The notes below the pieces were generated by a model, which worked only from the letters and a program-made list of their open reading frames with translations, was not told the DNA's origin and made no database searches. From Bradyrhizobium sp. Ghvi (GTDB lineage Bacteria; Pseudomonadota; Alphaproteobacteria; Rhizobiales; Xanthobacteraceae): a stretch of 64,000 nt of DNA. The translations under genes and the position numbers were made by a program. Location of the stretch: positions 593,001 to 657,000 of the forward strand of contig NZ_FOVU01000001.1 of the NCBI RefSeq assembly GCF_900115265.1, written 5' to 3'. Shown here in pieces: positions 44,845 to 53,508 of this stretch. Position 1 is the first letter of the stretch, and every line of letters starts with the position of its first letter.

Positions 44845-46170
44845 ATGAATGCACCGCTTCCTCAAAGGGTCGGCTCACGCCAGGTGTTCGCCATCGCCGG
44901 TCCCGCGATGGTCGCAAACCTGACAACGCCGCTGATCGGCGTGGTCTCGACCACGGCGATCGGCCGGCTCGACGATGCCGCCCTGCTTGGCGGCGTCGCG
45001 ATGGCCTCCGTGATCTTCGACTGCCTGTTCTGGCTGTTCGGCTTCCTGCGCATGAGCACGCTCGCCTTCACTGCGCAGGCGCTCGGTGCCGGCGAAGCGC
45101 GCGAGCAGACCGTGATCCTGGTGCGCGGCTTCATCGTCGCCGGCCTGATCGGCGGCACACTGATTGCGCTGCAGATGCCGCTGGCCGGCGCGCTGTTCGA
45201 CCTGATGGGCGGCAGCGAGGGCGTCACGCACGCCGCCAAGACCTATTTCATGATCCGGATCTGGTCGTCGCCATTCGCCTTCGCCAACTACGTCATTCTC
45301 GGCTGGCTGGTCGGGCAGGCCCGCGCCAATCCGGCGCTCGCGCTCCAGGTCGTCATCAACCTCATCAACATGGCGGCGACGATACTGCTGGTGCTGGTCT
45401 ACGACACCGGTATCGCAGGCGCGGCGATCGCCGCGCTGCTGTCGGAGAGCGTCGGCTTCGTGCTCGGCGTCATCGTCTGCCGACGCCATGCGGATGGCGG
45501 CCTTGCCGTTCCCCGCGCAACGCTGTTCGATCGCGCCAAGCTGATGCGACTGCTGTCGGTGAACTCCGACATCATGATCCGCACCGCCGCGCTGATCACC
45601 GTCTTCCTGTTCTTCACCGCCAAGGGCGCGCGCGCCGGTGACGTCACGCTGGCGGCGAACTCCGTGCTCAACAATTTCCTGTTGGTCAGCGCCTTCTTCC
45701 TCGATGGCCTCGCCAATGCCGCCCAGCAGCTCTGCGGCCGCACCTTTGGCGCACGCGATCCCAGGGGTTTTGCCGATTCGACCCGGCTGGTGCTGCTGTG
45801 GGGCCTCGGCTTCGCGATGGTCGTCGCGGTGCTGTTCGCGCTGTTCGGGCCGAACCTGATCAATTTCATGACCGCGAGTGAGGATGTCCGCCGCGCCGCG
45901 CGCGAGTTCCTGCCGTTCATCGTGCTTGCGCCCGTCCCCGGCGTGTTTGCGTTCGGCTTCGACGGCATCTATGTCGGCGCCACCTGGGCGCGCGAGATGC
46001 GCAACCTGATGCTGGCCTCGCTCGCGATCTTCCTGGGGGTGTGGTGGGCGCTGCAATCTCTCGGCAATGCCGGGCTTTGGTGTGCGCTGCTGGCGTTCTA
46101 TGTCGCGCGTGGCGGACTGCAGGGCGCGAGGTATCCGGCGCTGTATCGGGCGACGTTTTCCAAGCCGTAG
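44845..46170 (+). CDS. MATE family efflux transporter
   Basis: A protein of 441 residues with twelve membrane helices in two similar halves. The first begins with QVFAIAGPAMVANLTTPLIG and contains STTAIGRLDDAALLGGVAMA; the helix 7 region is MRLLSVNSDIMIRTAALITV, followed by FLDGLANAAQQLCGRTFGAR. It resembles the DinF subgroup of MATE exporters, which expel drugs or other organic molecules using Na+ or H+. It lies 87 bases after the small DUF6460-like gene; a repeat of family C follows. Confidence 0.92.
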   Translation: MNAPLPQRVGSRQVFAIAGPAMVANLTTPLIGVVSTTAIGRLDDAALLGGVAMASVIFDCLFWLFGFLRMSTLAFTAQALGAGEAREQTVILVRGFIVAGLIGGTLIALQMPLAGALFDLMGGSEGVTHAAKTYFMIRIWSSPFAFANYVILGWLVGQARANPALALQVVINLINMAATILLVLVYDTGIAGAAIAALLSESVGFVLGVIVCRRHADGGLAVPRATLFDRAKLMRLLSVNSDIMIRTAALITVFLFFTAKGARAGDVTLAANSVLNNFLLVSAFFLDGLANAAQQLCGRTFGARDPRGFADSTRLVLLWGLGFAMVVAVLFALFGPNLINFMTASEDVRRAAREFLPFIVLAPVPGVFAFGFDGIYVGATWAREMRNLMLASLAIFLGVWWALQSLGNAGLWCALLAFYVARGGLQGARYPALYRATFSKP

Positions 46171-46172
46171 CT

Positions 46173-46291
46173 CTCGTGTCCCGGACGCGCGAAGCGCGAG
46201 CCGAGACCCAGAATGCGGCGGCATGGGCCCCGGTTCAGCAGCGCATCACGCCGCGAAGACGCGGCGCACTGCGCTGCGCCCGGGGCACGAG
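46173..46291. repeat. Intergenic inverted repeat, family C (copy 2)
   Basis: CTCGTGTCCCGG at the left faces CCGGGGCACGAG at the right, and the middle again contains GGGCCCCGGTTCAGCAGCGC and CATCACG. It is the same element as at 10513-10644. It lies between the convergent MATE and pyrD genes and ends three bases before the pyrD stop. Confidence 0.85.
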
Positions 46292-46293
46292 AC

Positions 46294-47391
46294 CTACATC
46301 CCCGGCCAGTCTTCCGCCGTCAGCGTGGCGGCATCCGCGCCGACGATCTCTGACAAAGAGTCGCGCCCCGTGCGCAGCAGCGTCGAGGTCAGATCGCGCT
46401 TGATCTCGTCGACGAGGCCGAGGCCCTTGTAGACCAGCGAGGAATAAAGCTGGATCAGGCTGGCGCCGGCGCGAATCTTCGTCAGCGCGGCGCCGCCGGA
46501 ATCGACGCCGCCGACGCCGATCAGAGGGAATGCGCCCTCGACGCGCACATAGGTTTCCGCGACCATGCGCGTCGACAGACGGAACAGCGGCCGGCCGGAC
46601 AGGCCGCCCTGCTCCTTCGCGCGCATCTCCTCGCGCAGCGTGCTCGGCCGCGCGATCGTCGTGTTCGACACGATCATGCCGTCGACCCGGCGCGAGCGCG
46701 CGACCTGCACGACATCGTCGAGCTGGGCGAGGCTGAGGTCGGGCGCGATCTTCAGCAGCACCGGCGTGTCGCCGGCCTTCTGCCTGACACGCTCGCGCGC
46801 ATCGATCACGCGTCCGAGCAAATCGTCGAGCAGCGCGCCTTCCTGCAGGTTGCGCAAACCGGGCGTGTTGGGCGAGGAGACGTTGACGGTGAAATAGCTC
46901 GCGACCGGCGCGAAGGTCTCGATCAGCTTGACGTAGTCGGCAACACGGTCAGGCGAATCCTTGTTGGCGCCGACATTGACGCCGACGACGCCGCCGTTCG
47001 CCGCGCGCGCGGCAAGCCGCCGCAGCACCGCTTCCGCTCCGTCATTATTGAAGCCCATGCGATTGATGACGGCCTCGTCGCGCTCGAGCCGGAACAGCCG
47101 CGGTCGCGGATTGCCGGCTTGCGGCTTCGGCGTCACCGATCCGATCTCGACGAAGCCGAAGCCGAGCCGCAGCAGCGCGTCGGGCACTTCCGCGCTCTTG
47201 TCGAAGCCCGCGGCCATACCGATCGGGTTGGGAAAGTTGAGCCCGAAAGCGCGCACCGCGAGCTTGGGATCGTCAGGCCTCGGTTTCACCGGCGGCAGGA
47301 AGCGCAGGCCCTGGATCGCGAGCCGGTGCGCATCCTCCGGATCGAGCCAGCGCAGCACCGGCAGCGAGAATGCATCGAAAGCGCGGATCAC
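46294..47391 (-). CDS. pyrD: Dihydroorotate dehydrogenase, quinone-dependent (class 2)
   Basis: A protein of 365 residues that oxidises dihydroorotate to orotate in pyrimidine synthesis, passing electrons to quinone at the membrane. The N-terminal extension typical of class 2 (PVLRWLDPEDAHRLAIQGLR) precedes the FMN barrel. Seen are NPIGMAAGFDKSAEVPDAL, VTPKPQAGNPRPRLFRL, the catalytic serine region TVNVSSPNTPGLRNLQ, KIAPDL, VSNTTIARP, GGLSGRPLF and GVGGVDSGGAALTKIRAGAS. The start overlaps the DUF952 stop by four bases. Confidence 0.96.
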   Translation of the reverse strand: MIRAFDAFSLPVLRWLDPEDAHRLAIQGLRFLPPVKPRPDDPKLAVRAFGLNFPNPIGMAAGFDKSAEVPDALLRLGFGFVEIGSVTPKPQAGNPRPRLFRLERDEAVINRMGFNNDGAEAVLRRLAARAANGGVVGVNVGANKDSPDRVADYVKLIETFAPVASYFTVNVSSPNTPGLRNLQEGALLDDLLGRVIDARERVRQKAGDTPVLLKIAPDLSLAQLDDVVQVARSRRVDGMIVSNTTIARPSTLREEMRAKEQGGLSGRPLFRLSTRMVAETYVRVEGAFPLIGVGGVDSGGAALTKIRAGASLIQLYSSLVYKGLGLVDEIKRDLTSTLLRTGRDSLSEIVGADAATLTAEDWPGM

Positions 47392-47732
47392 GGCGCAAGC
47401 TCCGGTACGTCATGCCCGCCATCCGAGCGTATATTGAGGTTTATCACCGACAGTACGGCGCCGAGATCGAGCTCGCCATAGAGATGCGGAAACAGCTCGT
47501 CATTGCGCGAACGCTCCCAGCGCAGCGCGCCGCCAAGCGCATCGCCGTCGACCTCGACCAGGAACAGCGCGCGCTGGCCGAAATAGTGCTTGCGCAGGGT
47601 CTCCGGAACCTGGAGCGCGGTCGAGAAATGGATGAACCCGTCGCGCGCATCATCCGCGCTCCCCCGGTACACGCCCTGCCGTTCCGCCTCGCGCCAGGCC
47701 GGGGCCGGACAGATTTTATAGATCTTGACCAC
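47388..47732 (-). CDS. DUF952 domain-containing protein
   Basis: A protein of 114 residues that matches the DUF952 pattern: VKIYKICPAPAWREAERQGV, DGFIHFSTALQVPETLRKHY, FLVEVDGDALGGALRWERSR and FPHLYGELDL. The fold is related to ADP-ribosyltransferase-like small domains in some annotations, but no activity has been shown here. Genes of this family often precede pyrD in rhizobia, and here its stop overlaps the pyrD start (ATGA), so the two are translationally coupled. Confidence 0.9.
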   Translation of the reverse strand: MVKIYKICPAPAWREAERQGVYRGSADDARDGFIHFSTALQVPETLRKHYFGQRALFLVEVDGDALGGALRWERSRNDELFPHLYGELDLGAVLSVINLNIRSDGGHDVPELAP

Positions 47733-48032
47733 CGCTTACCGGAGTCCTGTTTGCTCGTTGAGTCAGCTCTTTGACTCTCTTGGGGTTTTTCGTCTCTCAA
47801 GGGTCTTAAAACCCGGCGCGACCGTAAAGGCCGCCCCCTCCGAACTCAAGGGTTAGAGCTGCTTCGTTCGGCTGAAATCGGAATGAGGCTCCAAATTCTT
47901 GCTTCGGCGCGCTTTCCTAACCCGAACCGGCAACCACTTTGCTCGAAAACGCCTTAGTGCCCCTTGCGCGAAAAACGGAAAACCGGTTGATTTGAGGATA
48001 GTTTTCCTGAGTTGCGACGGGCTGGACCTGCC
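47733..48032. promoter_or_regulatory. Divergent non-coding region between DUF952-pyrD and the S24 regulator
   Basis: 300 bases without a gene. It should hold the leftward promoter of the DUF952-pyrD pair and the rightward promoter of the S24-family regulator. The only clear structure is the inverted repeat GGAAAAC-N17-GTTTTCC at 47977-48007, ending 25 bases before the regulator's ATG, a possible autoregulatory operator. Confidence 0.5.
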
Positions 48033-48686
48033 ATGGTCAAACAGGCCAAAGCACGGAGGATGCTGACCCACGACCAGATCTGGGCCGCGCTGGATCGTCT
48101 GGCCGCGCGTGCCGGGCTGTCGCCGTCCGGCCTTGCCAAGCGCGCCGGGCTCGACCCCACCACCTTCAACAAGTCCAAACGTGTCACCTCCGACGGTCGC
48201 GAGCGCTGGCCCTCGACCGAATCGATCGCCAAGGCGCTGGCAGCGGCGGACTCCTCGATCGACATTTTTGTCAGGCTGATCGACGACGATTCCGGCGACG
48301 GCCGCACCGTACCGTTGCTCGGCTTCGCGCTCGCCGGCGCGAGCGGCGCGTTCGACGAGCAAGGCTTGCCGTCCGGCAAAGGCTGGGGTGAGATCGCGCT
48401 GCCGACCGCCGAGGACAACGGCACTTTCGCGCTGGCAATGTCAGGCGATGCGCTGTTACCTGCCTACCGCGAGGGTGACGTCATCCTCGTCTCGCACGGT
48501 GCGCCGATCCGCAAGGGCGATCGTGTCGTGGTGAAGACTGGGACGGGCGAGGTGATTGCGGCAACGCTGAAACGCCGTACGGCGAAGACGCTCGATGTGC
48601 AGCCGTTCGACGCCTCGCAGCCCGAGCGCAGGTTGGCGGCGAGCGAGGTTGCCTGGATTGCGCGGATCGTGTGGGCAAGCCAATAG
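48033..48686 (+). CDS. HTH-type regulator with S24/LexA-like peptidase domain
   Basis: A protein of 217 residues that resembles phage CI/LexA-type repressors. The N-terminal helix-turn-helix is QIWAALDRLAARAGLSPSGL, AKRAGLDPTTFNKSKR, WPSTESIAKALAAADSS. The C-terminal half has the S24 peptidase layout: FALAMSGDALLPAYREGD, with the position of the catalytic serine in MSGDAL, and a candidate lysine in GEVIAATLKRR. Whether it self-cleaves is not certain. The ATG at 48033 is chosen; 48060 is possible. It stands before a secreted carbonic anhydrase gene, 93 bases away. Confidence 0.87.
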   Translation: MVKQAKARRMLTHDQIWAALDRLAARAGLSPSGLAKRAGLDPTTFNKSKRVTSDGRERWPSTESIAKALAAADSSIDIFVRLIDDDSGDGRTVPLLGFALAGASGAFDEQGLPSGKGWGEIALPTAEDNGTFALAMSGDALLPAYREGDVILVSHGAPIRKGDRVVVKTGTGEVIAATLKRRTAKTLDVQPFDASQPERRLAASEVAWIARIVWASQ

Positions 48687-48779
48687 ATCCAGCGAGCGAT
48701 CGCACCATTGCGACTCACCGCCCCTCTCGCATAGGTTGCGGCCGATATTGCCGACCAGGTTCAGTTAGGGGGAATTACC

Positions 48780-49532
48780 ATGAATCGTCGTCACGCATTG
48801 AAGGCCCTTGCAGGTCTCGCGCTTTGTCCGGTGTGCAAGCCGGCCTTCGCCGCCGAGGGCGTGCACTGGAGCTATGAGGGGGCCGGCGCTCCCGCCAAAT
48901 GGGGCGATCTCGACGCGGCCAACAAGGCCTGCGCGGTCGGCCTGCAGCAATCGCCGATCGATATCGAGGCGACGGTCAAATCGCAACTGCCGGCGCTGAA
49001 GCTGAACTGGGGCAAGAGCGCCGACACCATCGTCAACAACGGCCACACCATCCAGCTCAACTTCGCCGAGGGCAGCACGCTCCTTCTCGGCGACGTCAAA
49101 TACAAGCTGGTGCAGGTGCATTTCCACCGGCCGAGCGAGCATATGATCGGCGGCAAGAATTTTCCGATGGAGGCGCATTTCGTTCACAGCAACGATGCCG
49201 GCGGGCTCGCTGTGGTCGGCGTGCTCATGGCGGAAGGCAAGCCGAACGCAGCGTTCGGCAAGATCATCAAGACGATGCCGGCGGCGGAAGGCCCCGCGGT
49301 GAAGGCGGATGCGGGCATCGATCCCCACGCCCTGCTGCCGACGAGGCTCAGCTATTTCCGCTATCCCGGCTCGCTGACGACGCCGCCCTGCTCGGAAGTG
49401 GTGGAATGGCTGCTGCTGACCGACCCGATCCAGGTCTCGGCCGCAGATGTCGCCGCATTCGCAAAACTCTATCCGATGAATGCGCGCCCGGTGCAGAAGG
49501 ACAACAGGCGCTACGTGCTCAAGTCGATTTGA
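48780..49532 (+). CDS. Secreted alpha-class carbonic anhydrase
   Basis: A protein of 250 residues that interconverts CO2 and bicarbonate, exported to the periplasm. The signal sequence MNRRHALKALAGLALCPVC has a twin-arginine-like start and ends near PAFAAEG. The mature enzyme has QQSPIDIE, the zinc histidines in VQVHFHRPSEH (His114, His116) and MEAHFVHSND (His133), and the conserved YFRYPGSLTTPPCSE. CysA-type disulfide partners are present (Cys51-region and TTPPCSE). GGGGG lies before the ATG. It may help supply bicarbonate or recover CO2 in the periplasm. Confidence 0.94.
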   Translation: MNRRHALKALAGLALCPVCKPAFAAEGVHWSYEGAGAPAKWGDLDAANKACAVGLQQSPIDIEATVKSQLPALKLNWGKSADTIVNNGHTIQLNFAEGSTLLLGDVKYKLVQVHFHRPSEHMIGGKNFPMEAHFVHSNDAGGLAVVGVLMAEGKPNAAFGKIIKTMPAAEGPAVKADAGIDPHALLPTRLSYFRYPGSLTTPPCSEVVEWLLLTDPIQVSAADVAAFAKLYPMNARPVQKDNRRYVLKSI

Positions 49533-49570
49533 GGGGGTGGCGCCACTCCGCAATTTGGCCGTATTACTCG

Positions 49571-49673
49571 ATGTCATCCCCGCGAAGGCGGGGAATCCAG
49601 TACGCCGCGGCGTCTCGGCCTAATCACAGCCGTCTCGGAGTACTGGATCGCCCGGTCAAGCCCGGCGATGACG
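49571..49673. repeat. Intergenic inverted repeat, family D (copy 3)
   Basis: ATGTCATCCCCGCGAAGGCG at the left faces CCGGTCAAGCCCGGCGATGACG at the right, with AATCCAGTAC and GTACTGGAT as an inner pair. It differs from the other D copies on the left arm, where the chimeric CCCCGCGAAGGCGGGGA replaces the GGGCTTGACC form. It lies between the convergent carbonic anhydrase and lysK genes. Confidence 0.8.
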
Positions 49674-49686
49674 CCGAGGGTATACC

Positions 49687-51330
49687 TCACGCGCTCCGCG
49701 CCAGAGCACCGTCGATCATGTTGACGGCGTTCTGCACGCCATAGACCGCAACGAAGGAGCCGAAGCGCGGGCCCTTTTCCTGGCCGAGCAGCACCTGGTA
49801 GAGCATGTTGAACCAGTCGAGCGTGACGCCGGGGCGGCCATCCTTGCCCTTCTTGACCTGGTCGAGGAACGGCTCACGGCGGCCGATCTCGTAGACCACG
49901 TTCTGGATGTCTTCGGCCGAGGCATCCGGCGGCAGCTGTGACAGCGCATCGCGCAGGTCCTGCAGCGCGGCGCGCTCGGTCTCGGTCGGCTCGCGGAATT
50001 GCTTGGTCGGCGCGACGAAGTCGCGGTAGTAGTTGATGGCGTAGCCGACCATCGCATCGAGCTTCGGATGCGTCTGCGGGCTCACGCCCGGACGATAGCG
50101 GCCGATGAAGCCCCACAGCGTCTCGGCATTTTCCGCGTTCGACGACGACACCAGCGTGAGCAGCAGCTGGAACGTCACGGGCATGTCGCCCTGCGGCGGC
50201 TTACCGTTGTGGATGTGCCAGACCGGATTGCCGAGCTGCTGCTTGGCGTCCTGCCTGGCGAAGCCGTCGATGAACTGCTGATAGTCGTCGACCTGGCGCG
50301 GGATGACATCGAAAAACAGCCGCTTCGCCGCCTTCGGCTCGCGATACATGAACAGCGAGAGCGATTCCGGCGAGGCGTAGCGCAGCCATTCGTCGATGGT
50401 GAGGCCGTTGCCCTTCGACTTCGAGATCTTCTGGCCCTTCTCGTCGAGGAAAAGCTCGTAGTTGAAGCCTTCGGGCGGCGTGCCACCGAGTGCCCTCGCG
50501 ATCGCGCCGGAGAGCTTCACGGAGTCGATCAGGTCCTTGCCGGCCATCTCGTAGTCGACGCCGAGCGCGACCCAGCGCATCGCCCAATCCGCTTTCCACT
50601 GGCACTTGACGTTGCCGCCGGTGACCGATGTTTCGACTTCCTGATGAGTGTCCGGGTCGACATAGGTCACCGTGCCGGCCGCAACGTCGCGGCGGACCAT
50701 CGGCACCTGGAGCACGACGCCTGTGGTCTTGCTGATGGGCAGGAACGGCGAATAGGTCGCGCGACGATCGGGCCCGAGCGTCGGCAGGATGATGTCCATG
50801 ATCTTGTCGTAGGCGGTGAGCATCTTCAGCAACGTCGCATCGAAACGGCCCGACTTGTAATAGACGGTCGAGCTCGCGAACTCGTAATCGAAGCCGAAAT
50901 GATCCAGGAACGCACGCAAGCGCGCGTTGTTGGCATCGCCAAACGACGGATGCTCGTTCGAGAACGGGTCCGGTACGGACGTGAGTGGCCGCCCCAAATA
51001 TTGCGCCAACAGCTCCTTGTTCGGCACATTGTCAGGCACCTTGCGGAAGCCGTCCATGTCGTCGGAGAAGGCGAGCAGGCGGGTCTTGACCTTATCCTCG
51101 GTCAGCACGCGGAAGGCATGCCGCACCATCGAGGTGCGCGCGACCTCGCCGAACGTGCCGATATGAGGCAGGCCGGAGGGACCGTAGCCGGTCTCGAACA
51201 GCACCTCGTCCTTCGGGCTCTTCTTCAGCCGGGCGACAATGGCCTTCGCCTGCTCGAATGGCCAGGCGTTGGATTGTTCGGCGAGCGCACGAAGATCGCT
51301 CGGGCTCATGTTGGAATCGATAACGGACAT
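49687..51330 (-). CDS. lysK: Lysine--tRNA ligase, class I (archaeal type)
   Basis: A protein of 547 residues. Most bacteria use class II LysRS, but alphaproteobacteria such as this one use the class I enzyme first found in archaea. The Rossmann signatures are [20 protein letters not shown] (HIGH-like HIGT) and [17 protein letters not shown] (KMSKS-like). Further landmarks are [36 protein letters not shown] and [12 protein letters not shown]. The C-terminal helical anticodon domain follows. It charges tRNA-Lys in the cytoplasm. The perfect inverted repeat at 51395-51508 lies upstream of its start. Confidence 0.95.
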   Translation of the reverse strand: MSVIDSNMSPSDLRALAEQSNAWPFEQAKAIVARLKKSPKDEVLFETGYGPSGLPHIGTFGEVARTSMVRHAFRVLTEDKVKTRLLAFSDDMDGFRKVPDNVPNKELLAQYLGRPLTSVPDPFSNEHPSFGDANNARLRAFLDHFGFDYEFASSTVYYKSGRFDATLLKMLTAYDKIMDIILPTLGPDRRATYSPFLPISKTTGVVLQVPMVRRDVAAGTVTYVDPDTHQEVETSVTGGNVKCQWKADWAMRWVALGVDYEMAGKDLIDSVKLSGAIARALGGTPPEGFNYELFLDEKGQKISKSKGNGLTIDEWLRYASPESLSLFMYREPKAAKRLFFDVIPRQVDDYQQFIDGFARQDAKQQLGNPVWHIHNGKPPQGDMPVTFQLLLTLVSSSNAENAETLWGFIGRYRPGVSPQTHPKLDAMVGYAINYYRDFVAPTKQFREPTETERAALQDLRDALSQLPPDASAEDIQNVVYEIGRREPFLDQVKKGKDGRPGVTLDWFNMLYQVLLGQEKGPRFGSFVAVYGVQNAVNMIDGALARSA

Positions 51331-51394
51331 TCAGAAGGGCCTCCGGGCCGCGGAAAATAGCGATTTCCGGGCAGAATGCAATCTTGCGGGGCAA

Positions 51395-51508
51395 CGCTGC
51401 CGCCTCATCGTCATTGCGAGCGAAGCGAAGCAATCCAGAATCTTTCTGCGGAAACAGACTGGATTGCTTCGTCGCTACGCTCCTCGCAATGACGATGAGG
51501 CGGCAGCG
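51395..51508. repeat. Perfect 26-base inverted repeat (family F)
   Basis: The arm at 51395-51420 (containing CCTCATCGTCATTGCGAG) is the exact reverse complement of 51483-51508. A second pair, AAGCAATCCAG and CTGGATTGCTT, lies inside, around TCTTTCTGCGGAAACAGA. The whole is a 114-base cruciform-capable element ending seven bases before the stop of the neighbouring binding-protein gene and 65 bases upstream of the lysK start. Confidence 0.9.
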
Positions 51509-51514
51509 CAGAAA

Positions 51515-52474
51515 CTAAAACGGGCTCACCGAGAAATACCGCAGCCACAGATCGGTGTAGCGACCTTTCTCCCAGACGCGGAACAGGGCCCAGTTCAGGG
51601 CCTGGCGCAGCACGTCGTTGCCCTTGCGCACGGCGATGCCGATGCCCTCGCCGAAGAAGCGGCTCTCGACGAAGGGGCCGCCGGAGAAGGCGCAGCAATC
51701 GCCAGAGTCCGTGCCGTTGATCCAGAAGGCGAGCGAGATGGCGTCGCCAAAGATGAAATCGACCTCGCCCTTGCGAAGCGCGGCGCGCAATGCGTCGTCG
51801 TTGGGATAGGCGTGCAGCTCGGCGTCGGTGAACATCGCCTTCAGATACGCTTCATGCGCGGAGCCCGCGATGACGCCGACCTTCTTGCCCTCGAGATATT
51901 CGGGCCGGATCTCCGGCATCACCGCATCCTTGCGCGAGACGAAGCGCGCCGGCACGCGGTAATAGGGATCGGTGAAGTCGACGCGCGCGCGCAGCTGCGG
52001 GCTCACGGCCATGGACGCGATGATGGCATCGCCGCGATTGGAGGTGAGCGCATCGACCAGCGTCTCGAAGCGGCGCATCTGCACCGTGCAGCTGACCTTG
52101 ATCTCCTCGCACAGGCTGCGGGCGAGATCGACATTGAAGCCGGCCGGATTGCCGTCGGCCCCGGTGTAGTTGAACGGCGGGTAGTCGGTCTCGGTCAGGA
52201 AGCGGATCACGGTCAGGCGCGACAGGTCCGGCCGCTCGGGGCGCCGCCGCGGATCCCAGAAGCCGGGCACGGCCTGCGGAGCGGCTTGGGGCGCGACCCT
52301 GGGCGTGGCTTCAGGGGCCGCCGGCGGCTGCTTGGCCGGGACCTGTGCGCGGACGCCGGACGGGCCAGCAAGCAGACACGCGGCCAAAGTCAGCCCCGTC
52401 AGCAACCTGCGGGCGGATTTGGACGATTTTGGCTGTCGCGATGGAGCCATCGGCAGAAAATGAATGAATTTCAT
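51515..52474 (-). CDS. Extracellular amino-acid-type substrate-binding protein (SBP family 3)
   Basis: A protein of 319 residues with an N-terminal signal region (LLTGLTLAACLLAGPSGVRA), a Pro/Ala-rich linker of about 35 residues and then a family 3 binding domain: VIRFLTETDYPPFNYTGADG, GFNVDLARSLCEEIKV, RGDAIIASMAVSPQLRARVD, FTDPYYRVPARFVSRKD, KKVGVIAGSAHEAYL and GEVDFIFGDAISLAF. Such proteins feed polar amino acid ABC importers, but none is adjacent. It begins at ATG 52474 (52450 is possible). A stand-alone periplasmic sensor role is conceivable but not supported by anything seen. Confidence 0.9.
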   Translation of the reverse strand: MKFIHFLPMAPSRQPKSSKSARRLLTGLTLAACLLAGPSGVRAQVPAKQPPAAPEATPRVAPQAAPQAVPGFWDPRRRPERPDLSRLTVIRFLTETDYPPFNYTGADGNPAGFNVDLARSLCEEIKVSCTVQMRRFETLVDALTSNRGDAIIASMAVSPQLRARVDFTDPYYRVPARFVSRKDAVMPEIRPEYLEGKKVGVIAGSAHEAYLKAMFTDAELHAYPNDDALRAALRKGEVDFIFGDAISLAFWINGTDSGDCCAFSGGPFVESRFFGEGIGIAVRKGNDVLRQALNWALFRVWEKGRYTDLWLRYFSVSPF

Positions 52475-52540
52475 TGGGATCGGAAGGCCTTATAGACCAT
52501 CCGGCCGGGAACGCGAGCCGAAATGCGGCCAAGGGGGAGG

Positions 52541-52670
52541 TGCGCCCCCTCCCCCGCTTGCGGAGGAGGGTCGGGGAGAGGGTGTCGCCACAATGAGGCA
52601 GTCCCCGAGAGGCGAAAGCCCCCACCCGGCGCTTCGCGCCGACCTCCCCCGCAAGCAAGCGGGAGAGGTT
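52541..52670. repeat. Intergenic inverted repeat, family B2 (copy 2)
   Basis: CCCCCGCTTGCGGAGGAGGG at the left, GCAAGCAAGCGGGAGAGG at the right, with GGGTCGGGGAGAGGG, CCCCGAGAGGCGAAAGCC and CACCCGGCGCTTCGCGCCGA in the same order as at 44171-44302. It lies between the Sco gene stop and the binding-protein gene start. Confidence 0.85.
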
Positions 52671-52704
52671 GCACCGAGGACGCCGCGCCATCGTTGCGCT
52701 CTTC

Positions 52705-53295
52705 CTACAGATACTTCTTCAAATCCGCCGCCGCCTCTTCCGGGGTCCGTTTCAGGTTGAACGGCGAGACGAAACGCCCGTCGCGGTCCATCAGGTAGAT
52801 CAACGCGGTGTGGTCCATGGTGTAGTCGCCGTCCTTGGTCGGGACTTTCTTGGCGTAGACCCGGTAGGAAGTGATCACCTTGGCGGTCTCGGCGGGATCG
52901 CCGGACAGGCCCTCGAGATGCGGATCGAAGCTCGAGAGATACTCCTTCATGGTTGCGGGCGTGTCGCGCTCGGGATCGACCGAGATGAAGACGGCGTTGA
53001 CCTTGTCGGCATCCTTGCCCATCGCACGCAGCACTTCCGACATCTCGAACAACGAGGTCGGGCAAACGTCAGGGCAATGGGTGTAGCCGAAGAAGATCAG
53101 GGTCGGCTTGCCCTTGAGGCTCTTCTCGGTGACGGCCTTGCCGTTCTGATCGGTGAGCTGGAACGGGCCGCCGATCGCGGCCGGCTGAGCCACCTTGCTG
53201 ACCCCGCCCATCGCCCAGAACAGCACGAGCAGACCAACGACGAGACTTGCGGCAAAGGCGGTCGCGATCACCAGCGGACGGGCGGTGGAGCTCAT
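52705..53295 (-). CDS. SCO family copper chaperone (SenC/PrrC, thioredoxin fold)
   Basis: A protein of 196 residues that delivers copper to or reduces the CuA centre of oxidase subunit II. An N-terminal membrane anchor (about residues 8-30) is followed by a thioredoxin-like domain with the copper ligands Cys74 and Cys78 in THCPDVCPT and His162 in TMDHTALIYLMD. VFISVDPERDTP is also typical. It is 46 kb away from the cox operon of this window but is a likely partner of it. It begins 18 bases after a small membrane protein gene in the same direction. Confidence 0.94.
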   Translation of the reverse strand: MSSTARPLVIATAFAASLVVGLLVLFWAMGGVSKVAQPAAIGGPFQLTDQNGKAVTEKSLKGKPTLIFFGYTHCPDVCPTSLFEMSEVLRAMGKDADKVNAVFISVDPERDTPATMKEYLSSFDPHLEGLSGDPAETAKVITSYRVYAKKVPTKDGDYTMDHTALIYLMDRDGRFVSPFNLKRTPEEAAADLKKYL

Positions 53296-53313
53296 GAGCG
53301 AACACTTTCCGGG

Positions 53314-53508
53314 TCAGAAACAGGCGGCGAAGCCGGTCCTGATCATTTCGAAGAACACCTGGGTGCCGTAATGGAACCACAGCGCCAGCGCGCCGATCAC
53401 GACCAGACCGCCGGCGCTTGCGCCCACCAACAGCAGCACGGCTGGCGTCCGGCCGGTACTGGGCGAATTGTCCGATACAGGATTTGCGGGATGCATGGGT
53501 TGAGCCAT
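53314..53508 (-). CDS. Small single-pass membrane protein before the Sco gene
   Basis: A protein of 64 residues: a Pro/Ser-rich N-terminus (MAQPMHPANPVSDNSPSTGR), one helix (AVLLLVGASAGGLVVIGALALWF) and a short tail GTQVFFEMIRTGFAACF. It has no recognised domain. Its stop is 18 bases from the Sco start, which suggests cotranscription and a role in copper delivery or oxidase assembly, but that is context only. Start ATG at 53508; a second ATG at 53496 (MHPANP) is possible. Confidence 0.7.
   Translation of the reverse strand: MAQPMHPANPVSDNSPSTGRTPAVLLLVGASAGGLVVIGALALWFHYGTQVFFEMIRTGFAACF

Noticed and set aside
48033..48686. The S24-type regulator as evidence of a prophage.
   Set aside because: No integrase, attachment site, replication or structural phage gene lies within the window; its neighbours are housekeeping genes.
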